From positions 1,196,001-1,260,000 of the forward strand of contig CM060112.1 in NCBI GenBank assembly GCA_030522415.1: a stretch of DNA of 64,000 nucleotides, given 5' to 3'. Below are positions 55,740 through 64,000 of this stretch, piece by piece (position 1 is the stretch's first letter; each line of letters starts with the position of its first letter). The position numbers and the translations under genes were made by a program. Below the pieces are notes generated by a model. The model was not told the origin of the DNA and searched no databases. It saw only the letters and a list, made by a program, of their open reading frames with translations. The DNA is from Channallabes apus. Its lineage: Eukaryota > Chordata > Actinopteri > Siluriformes > Clariidae.

Positions 55740-57130
55740 CAGTGGTTCTCAAAGTGTGGGGCGCGCCCCACTAGTGGGGAATACAGACATGACAGGTGGG
55801 GCGCAATGAACGGGAGGAAAAACAGGAAAGTACCTATTCTAATTCATGCTTTTCTTTATTGATAATGAAGAGCGTACGCTCAAAACTAAACAATCACACA
55901 CAAATAAATGGATTATTAATACAAGTAAATTTAAAATAACATCACAGTTGGGGGCCGGGAGAAAAAGTGGAACAATAACGGTTTAACGTCGGACAAACTT
56001 GAGCAGCGCTGCTCGAATCACAAACCTGCGCGAGCCACTGGGCAGCACTGCGCGACTCTGACAGGAATAAACCGCGCCGACCATCAAAATACATTTTACC
56101 CCGCTGGGATGCGCACGTACAATCCAGGCATGGCAAGGCGGAAACAATATTAAACAGTCCTGACATTTTAAGTAAAACACAGTGGGTCGCGCAGGTTTGT
56201 GATTCGAGCGGCGCTGCGCGAATAAACCAGATCATCACTGCACTATCCAGATAGTCGCGCTGCGCTGTATTTGCGCAGATATTTGGTTCAATCGGGTGCC
56301 ACGTTTTCGTCCCACTTTTGATGTGTTTGGCTTCACATACACTTCGACAATGGAAGAAGACGCTGCAGCAGCAGTGAGTTTACTTACATGTGACGAAAAA
56401 CGAGGAGATTGTAAAGAAAAAAAGTGCCTCGTCTGTGGTGTGGAATTGGTTTGGGGATAAGAAAAGTGATACGAATGAGATGAACGTGATTTGGAAGGTA
56501 CGCAAGTGCACTGTTTTAACAAGTGGTGGAAACACGTCAAACCTTTTCTATCATCTGAAATACAAAATCGAATATGGCCAAAGTAAAAAAAATGCAGCAA
56601 ACCCCAGCAATTCACAGTTTAAATAAAATTACATAAAAAAATGAAATTATGTAAAACAATTTCTTTGTGTTTTCATTTTTATTTATGCATTTTCAGATAC
56701 AGATTGCTATATTGTGATATATATCGTTATTGAGTTAGAAAATTGCTTCTACCGTGATAGAAGATTTTGGTTATATCACCCACCCCTAATGAAGCCTATC
56801 CAAGCCTGAGCTTGGATTCATGGTGGTGATGGTGGGGGCAGAAGAGAGACCCGTGTGTGTTTTGTGTCTTAAACTACAAACGATTGCTGAGCAGCTAATA
56901 AACATGGGGTCAATTATGCAAAGATAAGTGACAACGTAAGACTTGTAACAATTGCACGTGTATTTTATCTTTTTTTAACTTGGTGGTGTTTGATCGTATT
57001 GGTTTAGGAATTGATACTTCAATAAACAGTAAACTTGGCCGATTTCGTTATTATTTTGTTGACAAGCGGGGCTTGAAAATTCGCTCACCCCCTGAAGTGG
57101 GGAATGACAGAAAAAGTTTGAGAACCACTG
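55740..57130 (+). mobile_element. hAT-type nonautonomous transposon, family K, copy K2
   Basis: The element of 1391 bp begins CAGTGGTTCTCAAAGTGTGG, has the reverse of it at the right end, and is flanked by ACCTAGGG at 55732-55739 and 57131-57138. It is colinear with K1, including the ATG (56350) of the MEEDAAAAVSLL start and the GGNTSNLFYHL part of a BED finger. The deletion differs: K2 jumps from TTTTGTGTCTTA to AACTACAAACGATTGC, losing the zinc block and the hairpin kept in K1. Extra sequence near the left end is also different. Confidence 0.92.
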
Positions 57131-57436
57131 ACCTAGGGTGATATAAAATAAGGTCAAATATTTATATGCGATTCATTTCGATTAATTAATTACAAAGTCT
57201 CTAATTAATTAGATTATATAATATATAATTTAAACCTAATATTTTTATATTTATATATATATAAACATACAATAGATATGTTATATATATATATAACATA
57301 TCTATATATATATATATATGCGCATAGCTGCAAATCAAAAAGTGGAATGAACATGTTAAGTTTTAACTGTTTCTGAAGTTCATTCCAAGTTGAAGGGGCT
57401 TTATAATGAAAAGCTTTGTTTGTAAATGCTTTGTGT

Positions 57437-57460
57437 GGATATATATATATATATATATAT

Positions 57461-57525
<65 letters not shown>
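57437..57525. repeat. (TA)n and (CA)n microsatellite
   Basis: A TA run is followed by about 28 CA dinucleotides, directly abutting the TcMar-like element. Confidence 0.95.
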
Positions 57526-57530
<5 letters not shown>

Positions 57531-58023
57531 ACCTTGGATTACGAGTAACGCAGTTTGCGAGTGTTCTGCAAGACGAGCAAAGATTTTTAATAAATTTTGA
57601 CTTGGAAAACGAACAAGTCTTGGTTTACAAGCACAGAGTATCATGTATCACGCATGTGCTTATTGTTTTGACGCCGAGCGTCACCTGATCACAACTGAGC
57701 CAACAGTTTTTCTCTCTCTTGTGCTGCGGAATTGTGGGTAATCGTCTCCATTGCTGGGTCTGAGTGCTCTTCTCTCACTGGTATAATCAACATCCGTGCA
57801 CGTGTGTGTTTATTTTGTTTTTGAAAGCGTGTGTGTATAGCACGCATGTACTTTTTCTTATAACACATGTGTACGCACGTATTAATCAAAAGAGAGTCTC
57901 ATTAGAGGTCAAAAATCCATTTTCTCCCTCTGTCGTTATGCGTGTGCGTTATGTGTGTGCGTTGTGTGCACGCGCATAATTTGGCACCGTGCTGGTTCTC
58001 TCACACAGACACACACACAAACA

Positions 58024-58060
<37 letters not shown>

Positions 58061-58414
58061 GCCTTTAGTGTGTGTTTGTGTGTGTTTATCTATGTGTGAA
58101 GCACCCCCTCTCTGCTTCACACACATAACGCACACACTCCGCAATGTAAAAGAGAGAAAAACACACGCACAGCGCCTAAACGGAAACACTTATCTGTCGG
58201 GATTTATTTTTACTTTTTTTAGTAAGGTAAAAATTATTTGTTTTATTTTTACATTATATTTTGTGTTAATTATTCTTATGTATTTATTTTTTGGGGCTGT
58301 GGAACGAATAATTAGAGTTTCCATTATTTCTTATAAGAAAATTTAATTTGGTTTACGAGTGTTTTGGTATACAAGCCCACTTCCGGAATGAATTATGTTC
58401 GTAATCCGAGGTTT
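57526..58414. mobile_element. TcMar-like nonautonomous element, most complete copy
   Basis: The left end reads CAGTAAAACCTTGGATTACG. The right end in reverse reads GTGAAACCTCGGATTACGAA. Subterminal AGCAAAGATTTTTAATAAA and the block TCTCATTAGAGGTC are shared with 37734 and 48790. TA-flanked ends in sister copies point to Tc1/mariner-type (perhaps Tigger-like) mobility. (CA)n lies at 58000-58060. No coding capacity. Confidence 0.65.
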
Positions 58415-58906
58415 CACATATCCAAGGTATACACATATACATCTAATCTGATAAGCCACATGTGGTATTTGTTTTCACTTACTTTCCCTGCTAACAATCA
58501 ATTACCTTGGCTTAATGATCTCTCTGGATTTAGAATAAGATGTCAGTCAGAGTATATACTGTATTAAATACATAGTGAGAATATTTACATGAATATAAAT
58601 TTATTCTGACTGAAAAATAATTTATATTTATAAATTGAAATTTATGTATTGAGTGGAATGAGTCCTTTAAAGATACAAACACACAATATTTACATTTTGG
58701 AGAGTAAAAGCAGCTGTTAATGTGAACAGATACAAAGACTTATACTGCAGTTGAGAGCACATCGGCTACTCTCTCTCGAAATTCTTAATGCGCATGCTCT
58801 TAAAGAGCTCGCTAACCCTCCCTGTTCATCTGAGTCCTGTACCCTTATAGGTCTAAGTAAATTCCTGTAGCGGCTCAGCAGTGACATAGCGGAGTAATGT
58901 TAGGAG
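58415..58906 (+). other. ZNF-D intron 1 sequence, nothing recognised
   Basis: AT-rich sequence without a supported feature. Confidence 0.4.
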
Positions 58907-59967
58907 TAGGGCTGCAACAACTAATCGATAATTATCGATAATTAAATTAGTTGCCAACGAATGCCGTTATCGATTAGTTGGGCTGCTCACGTTATTGAGG
59001 AGCGCGACCACAAGATGCACAAATACACACACAGATACACAGTCGCTTGCGCAATGGAGGTTACAGAAGCGTTTGCAGGAAAAAGCGCGCGCCCCAAGTC
59101 CTCCAAGGTATGGGAGCAATTTACATTAAACACTTCTTATCGGGCGTTAAAATCGAGCGTTTTCTGCCGTTCGTAGTGTCCGGTGAGCGCGGATGAAGTG
59201 CCGAGGGTTTTCTACACATAGGAGTCATAGAGTGTGTTCACACGGGCTTTGGTGACGTGCGTTTGTCCGGCTGCGCGGTTAAACAGTGTCAAAAAAAACG
59301 TTGCATGCAGCTTTTTCTTGGCGCTGAAACCCCAACGAACGCAAGGGAAACACTTCTAGTTCGTTTTCTTCACGTTAATTTTACACTTCGGAGGACCGGA
59401 TATATCCCATCATCCTACAGGCTATACAGAGGGAAATGCGGGAAAAGGGCAAAATAAACAGAGTGAACCCAGTAGTGGCGAGTTTCTCTCCCCACGTCGC
59501 CGTATTACGAGAATTTTTAAAACAATAAGATTAATGTCTAGTATAACAAAACGTTTTTTTTTTTTGACACCGTATAACCGCGGAGCCAGACAAACGCACG
59601 TCACCAAAGCCCGTGTGAACTCTCTCACTGACTCCTATGTGTAGAAAATCCTCGGCGCTTCATCCGCACTCACCGGACACTACGAACGGCCGAAAACCGC
59701 TCAATTTTGACGCCCGATAAGAGGAGTTTAATGTAAATTGCTCCCATACCTTGGAGCTTGGGGCGCGCGCGCTTTTTCCTGCAAACGCTTCTGTAACCTC
59801 CATTGCGCAAGCGACTGTGTATCTGTGTGTGTCTTTGTGTATTTGTGCATCTTGTGGTCGCACTCCTCAGTAACGTGAGCAGCCCAACTAATCGATAACG
59901 GCATTCGTTGACAACGAATTTCATTATCGATAATTATCGATTTTATCGATTAGTTGTTGCAGCCCTA
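58907..59967. mobile_element. hAT family H, copy H3: foldback form with two identical-type ends
   Basis: Both termini are the same end of the H element (TAGGGCTGCAACAACTAATC and its reverse). Each is followed inward by the MEVTEAFAGKSA start and BED-like SSKVWEQF region in inverted orientation. The two halves meet near 59540-59560. The 8-bp flanks differ (GTTAGGAG and CTTTGTTT), so there is no target duplication. The opposite terminus present in H1 and H2 is missing. Confidence 0.88.
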
Positions 59968-60218
59968 CTTTGTTTACAGCAACAATAAAAAAAAAAAGAA
60001 TCTCTTACCGTCATTGTCTCTTGAGCTTGTAGGTATTCTCCTCTGTCCATCAGAGACTTAGTCTGCTGTCCTCCTCGACTGTAGCTCAGCAGCTTGTCTT
60101 CACTAGTCATGTGTTGTCCATGAACAATTTGTTCTTTTTGAACGAATCTTCAGCGTGACTTGAGTAGTCTCGGAGAGTGATTCGTTCATTTTCTACTGGG
60201 CGCGCATGCGCAAAGCAT

Positions 60219-60934
60219 CGCAAAACCTCTGTATGTTATGTACAGGAAACAGAAATGAGTAGTTACCTTTGAAATGAGTAGTTACCTTACTTTGACCTTA
60301 CTTCTGGTTGGATCAGTTCCAACATCTATTTATTTTCCTGGATTCAGTGGACGAATCCTTTTTGAAAATCCTCTTCATTGCAGTTGATGCTCTCCCTCTT
60401 GCACTATAGAATGTTTTCCAGAGAAGATTCCATTGATGTGAGCAACATGCACAGAGGGTGAAGTTTGCAGAAGGGGAAACCAGGACTTAAATTCATCAAA
60501 CCAATCATGTTTTTCTCTACTTAAAATTTCCAGAAAGTGTTTTGTTTTATGCGTCTTTGCCCCTTCGTACTTTGTGAATGTGGTTATTAACTATTATCAA
60601 TAAGGTTTAAACTAATCTAATCTGCTCTTTTTTCGTTTATTGTTTTTAGTGTTTTGTGATGATATTTTCATTGGCCTGCATGCACCCACAACCATAACAC
60701 TGCATGAGAAGAGAATGATATTAAAGCTGTCTAAAACTGTCTTTAAAAACAAAACTGTACAACCGATAAAAGGTCTATATACCGGGTCCGTCGCGGCTTC
60801 TGCGACCTCGGTCACTCTGGTCAGGCGCGTTTGGTCTTGTGAATCCAACGTTAATAAGCACTCACCTGCTTCGTGACACCCACGCCTCAACCCCCCACCC
60901 CCACTGCTTTCGCAAAACCTCTGTATGTTATGTA
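60219..60934. repeat. 24-bp direct repeats flanking a 668-bp segment
   Basis: Identical 24-mers (CGCAAAACCTCT followed by GTATGTTATGTA) lie at 60219-60242 and 60911-60934. The segment between them begins with a local tandem duplication of GAAATGAGTAGTTACCT and has no recognised gene. It may be a retroposed insertion with a long target duplication, or a recombination footprint. Confidence 0.6.
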
Positions 60935-61067
60935 GTCTTGAGGCCTTGAATGAAAACCATTCGGTGAAGCATATTTACATGAAAGTGGAGTTTGTCTAAA
61001 TGACAGAACCTCACAGTTTTATGGATCAATAAAGCTAGAAACGTTACATATCCCATGTGTGTCCTAA

Positions 61068-61640
61068 TTAGAGCTGAAGATCTTTGCCTGAACCCGACGG
61101 GCTCGGTCGGGTTCGGCCTTAATTATATATATTTATTTTATAATTTTACACGGGCTCGGGCTTGCGCGGTAAATGAGCGGCCATGTGATGCGTTATGCTT
61201 AGCGCGAGAGAAATGAGAAAAAGGGAAATGGCGAAGCAAATCCAGCGGAGCCTTTATATTAATTTCGTTATTGTCAAATACACATCTTAATTTTGAATTT
61301 ATCTTAATTTAATTTGTAAAGAAATACTTATTTTTATGGGACTATTGTTGGCCTATTTATAGGGTAAGTGTATGTCTGGACTTATTTAGAGTGCTGAGAT
61401 GTTACAGAGAGCTTTTTTATTTTTTGATCAAAGTTGCCTGTAGCTTATACGTTAGTCATAAATAAATTATGTTAAAACATGTGTAAATGACTCATTCTTG
61501 ACCAAAGGCAATTGAGCAGTGTGCTTGCGCACATTTGAATAATGTCGGAATGTAAACGGGTTCGGGCTTTTAAAAGGCTGTCAATCAAAATGTACTTGTC
61601 GGGCTCGGGCCGAAATCTGTCTGGCCTTAACACTAGAAGT
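61068..61640. mobile_element. Probable hAT relic with GGGCTCGGGC-type ends
   Basis: AGAGCTGAAGATCTTTGCC, CCCGACGGGCTCGG and CACGGGCTCGGGCTTGCG at the left, with GGGTTCGGGCTTTTAAAAGG and GTCGGGCTCGGGCC at the right, resemble a known fish hAT repeat type. I could not verify the target duplication. Confidence 0.5.
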
Positions 61641-62283
61641 CCAAGACTTTTCTAACCCTCCTTTAGCCAAGAGGCTGCTAACTTGGCTAGCTTTTTACCA
61701 TCAATTCATGTGTAAATTAGGAGTGGGGGGGTGTTGGGGCTGGTGGCCTGTTTGTGTGGGGGAGGGAGGGAGGGCTGCTAAAAGCAGAGAACTTCCTTTT
61801 AGCCTACAACTTCAGTGTCCTCAAGAATTCTGTGGTGTACGAACCTCCTCTCCAAGGAAAGAAAATGCAGACAGCGAGTAACCCTAACCCTAGTTGTATA
61901 TTTTTATTTAGGAAGATATTTCATTTCATATTATTTCCTATTTCATTTCAAACAAGTAAGTGGAAAATACTAAAAAAGCAGAGCGGAGTGACAGAAATAT
62001 CTAAGGCTCGATTACTGCTCTAGTCCTAATCAGTGGTTTGTCATGTCGGACCTGCAGTTTTTTGTTAGTTCAGTCTGAGATTTGTCCTGCTCTTGTAGTT
62101 GTCAGCTTTTCCACCAAATTAAAGAGCAACAACAAAAAATTTTTTATTTTGGCTGATGCTTTTTCAAATTGGATACACGCCCTTTTCAGGATGTGTTTAA
62201 CATATTTTAAATTTTTTATCTTTTTAGTTTGCTTATTGAAAATATAAAAAGAAATTGACTATTTTTGCTTCTTTCTGATGCAG
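61641..62283 (+). other. End of ZNF-D intron 1
   Basis: No gene or repeat is recognised. The acceptor TTGCTTCTTTCTGATGCAG ends at 62283. Confidence 0.5.
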
Positions 62284-62362
62284 GTGTGAAAGGTCCTGTC
62301 TCCTGCTGCTGTCTTCTTTCCTACATGTGTTAAATTTACCTCTGCAAGAACATTAAACCAGG

Positions 62363-63556
62363 ATGAATCCAGATGAGATTAAATGTGAAAATTTGGATCC
62401 CATAGAGATCTCCAGTACTCACCCGGTATCACCAGGTACTTCCCAAACAAACATCTCTCAGACAGAAATGCAACAACAAAATCATCCGTGTCCCTTTTGT
62501 GGGAAGAGTTTCAGTACAAAAAACAGTCTGAAAGTACACAAGCGCCTTCACACTGGGCAAAAGCCGTTTCAGTGCCCAGACTGCGGGAAGAGTTTTAACC
62601 AAAGGGGTAATCTTCAAGAACACCAGCGCATTCACACCGGTGACAAGCCGTATCAGTGCTCAGAGTGTGGGCGGAGTTTTATTTACAGTACCAGTCTGAG
62701 AAGACACGAGCGAACTCACACAGGAGAGAAACCGTATCAGTGTTCAGACTGCGGAAAGAGTTTTAACCATAGGAGTAGTCTCCGACAGCACCAGCACGTT
62801 CACACAGGAGTGAAGCCGTATCAGTGCTCTGAGTGCGGGAAGAGTTTCACTAACAGCAATGGTCTGAGAAACCACAAGCAGCTTCACACGGGAGAGAAGC
62901 CGTATCAATGTGAGGAATGCGGAAAGGCTTTTAATCAAAAGCGCAATCTTCAAGTTCACCAAAGCATTCACACCGGAGAGAAACGATATTACTGCCCAGA
63001 GTGTGGGCGGAGTTTTAGGCTTCTAAGCAATCTCCAAAAACACCGCCGCATCCACACGGGCGAGAGACCGTATCAGTGCTCAGAGTGCGGGAAGAGTTTC
63101 ACTCAGAGTAATGGTCTCATAAAACACCTGCAAGTTCACACAGGAGAGAAGCCGTATCAGTGCCTGCAGTGTGGCAAGAGTTTTGCCGACAGCTGGAAAC
63201 TGGTGAGCCATCAGCAAATTCACACAGAAGACAAACCGTATCAGTGCTCAGACTGTGGGAAGACTTTTTTCCGAAAGGACAGCCTAGAAGTTCACCAGCG
63301 CATTCACACTGGAGAGAAGCCGTACTGGTGCCCAGAGTGCGGGGAGAGTTTTAGGATTATAAGCAGCTTCCAAGTTCACCAACACATTCACACAGGTGAG
63401 AAGCCGTATCAGTGCTCAGAATGTGGCAAGAGTTTCACCCGAAGTGGAAATCTCAAACAACACCAGCGAATTCACACCCGCGAGAAACTGTTCGGAGTGT
63501 GGCCGGAGATTGAGGAGGCCAAGAACTTTGTCTCAGAAAGTGTGGAAGTTAGCTAA
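62363..63556 (+). CDS. C2H2 zinc-finger protein ZNF-D, 12 fingers
   Basis: A 397-residue predicted nuclear DNA-binding protein in an exon that begins at 62284. The ATG at 62363 aligns with ZNF-A. Residues 1-42 form a leader with DEIKCE at 4-9, a SUMO-type I-K-x-E motif, and a serine/threonine/glutamine-rich stretch. Twelve fingers spaced 28 residues run from C43 to H371. Helix residues (-1,2,3,6) are TNSV, QGNE, YTSR, HSSQ, NNGN, QRNV, LSNK, QNGK, DWKS, RDSV, ISSV, RGNQ. Linkers are TGEKP-like, except TEDKP before finger 10. The 26-residue tail (TREKLFGVWPEIEE...) is a frameshifted thirteenth finger: another frame reads CSECGRRLRRPRTL. No effector domain is recognised. Confidence 0.92.
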   Translation: MNPDEIKCENLDPIEISSTHPVSPGTSQTNISQTEMQQQNHPCPFCGKSFSTKNSLKVHKRLHTGQKPFQCPDCGKSFNQRGNLQEHQRIHTGDKPYQCSECGRSFIYSTSLRRHERTHTGEKPYQCSDCGKSFNHRSSLRQHQHVHTGVKPYQCSECGKSFTNSNGLRNHKQLHTGEKPYQCEECGKAFNQKRNLQVHQSIHTGEKRYYCPECGRSFRLLSNLQKHRRIHTGERPYQCSECGKSFTQSNGLIKHLQVHTGEKPYQCLQCGKSFADSWKLVSHQQIHTEDKPYQCSDCGKTFFRKDSLEVHQRIHTGEKPYWCPECGESFRIISSFQVHQHIHTGEKPYQCSECGKSFTRSGNLKQHQRIHTREKLFGVWPEIEEAKNFVSESVEVS

Positions 63557-64000
63557 GTTTATTCACACGTAAAATTTTGATCACTTCATAGACTCCTAAA
63601 GGTTGTAGGCATTAATTTAATGAAGGAGTCATTTTTGTTCATTTAAATATAATATACTTCTATCTGGATGTATCTTGAACATTTTGGAAAAAGTGTAAAG
63701 GTTCCAGATTGTAATGACTGAGTGGTGACCTCATGCGGCTGCTGTGAACTTTTAAGACGCATTGTTCTGAAAAATATGGGAACTATTTTAACAATGTGTG
63801 ATTTTATTTTTTTTTATTTTTACTCAGTCAGTGTTTAGTCAGTGCTTTTTCATTGGTAGATCAAAGCTACAGTCATGTGTAAAAGTTAGTTTCCAGTGTT
63901 TTAATTCTAGTTTGTGTTCAATAAATAAATAAATAAATAATCACCTGATTGTATCAGGTGAGCATGTGGTCAAAAACATGTGGGCAATACCAAGTACCCC
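63557..64000 (+). other. 3' flank of ZNF-D with polyadenylation signal and (AAAT)n
   Basis: AATAAA at 63920-63925 starts an (AAAT)n run to about 63941. It lies about 365 bp after the stop and is the best candidate 3' end. Nothing else is recognised before the window ends. Confidence 0.5.

Larger units (their letters stand above)
55220..57215. mobile_element. Probable hAT relic with BED-type finger, hosting K2
   Basis: The left part has TTAATTTAGATTAATTAATT and ATAACGCG motifs, the right part GATTAATTAATTACAAAG, suggesting imperfect inverted ends. Just before the K2 insertion a frame reads MDVCKLCNKEFAYHRSTSSL with KYHL, a CxxC...H zinc-binding pattern like a BED finger. Boundaries and family are uncertain. 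Confidence 0.45.

Noticed and set aside
60612..60890. Open frames on both strands between 24-bp direct repeats
   Set aside because: About 80-90 codons each without domain similarity that I can recognise; not called.
61876..61895. Telomere-like CCCTAACCCTAG
   Set aside because: Fewer than two full repeat units; chance match.
9481..63556. KRAB or SCAN domain upstream of the fingers
   Set aside because: The leader peptides are 32-66 residues and show none of the conserved residues of these domains. No separate exon with them was found in the introns.

Overview
The window looks like nuclear DNA of a teleost fish. Its transposon load is typical of teleosts: L2- and RTE-type LINEs, several hAT families, Tc1/mariner relics, a PIF/Harbinger relic and tRNA-derived SINEs. 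It also holds a tandem array of uninterrupted C2H2 zinc-finger exons. An otophysan, perhaps a catfish, is my guess from the SINE and LINE tails; it is inference. I see no prokaryotic or viral gene organisation.

The only convincing host genes are four C2H2 zinc-finger genes, all on the + strand, with coding exons at 9481-10470 (10 fingers), 35612-37048 (14), 45255-46292 (11) and 62363-63556 (12). I call them ZNF-A to ZNF-D. Each is built the same way. A 5' leader segment of about 200-300 bp ends in the splice donor CTCAAG/GTAAGT (exon ends 7688, 20770, 41007, 52699). An intron follows, then one coding exon behind a clear polypyrimidine-AG acceptor. The four leaders are nearly identical, while the zinc-finger exons are strongly diverged. 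In every intron 1, about 70-80 bp after the donor, sits the same 43-bp minisatellite: a single degenerate unit in A, about 13 copies in C, about 35 in D, and about 220 copies (9.6 kb, 20847-30403) in B. All four leaders also carry a CTCF-like 14-mer. This co-duplicated set of promoter/leader, intronic satellite and diverging finger array is the most interesting thing in the window.

Layout. 1-3346: L2-type LINE with an open endonuclease-RT frame. 3347-5390: element bounded by arrays of a 12-bp palindrome, hosting a UnaL2-like LINE fragment. 5.8-10.6 kb: SINEs and ZNF-A. 11.2-12.7 kb: hAT copy H1. 14.3-20.4 kb: nested LINE, Tc1 and hAT relics. 20.6-37.6 kb: ZNF-B, whose intron holds the giant minisatellite, a GT-rich repeat and an L2 LINE on the minus strand. 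40.4-46.5 kb: ZNF-C, with a Harbinger relic and hAT copy H2 in its intron. 46.8-52.3 kb: shredded L2, RTE and TcMar debris plus a segmental duplication of the region upstream of ZNF-C. 52.5-63.9 kb: ZNF-D, with SINE, hAT and TcMar insertions in its intron.

How it fits together: C2H2 arrays of this kind usually encode nuclear DNA-binding proteins, many of which recognise transposons. The cluster is packed with transposons whose target-site duplications can be read directly. No KRAB, SCAN, BTB or other effector domain is visible. Each protein has a short serine-rich or acidic leader of about 30-65 residues, and ZNF-A and ZNF-D carry a SUMO-type I-K-x-E motif.
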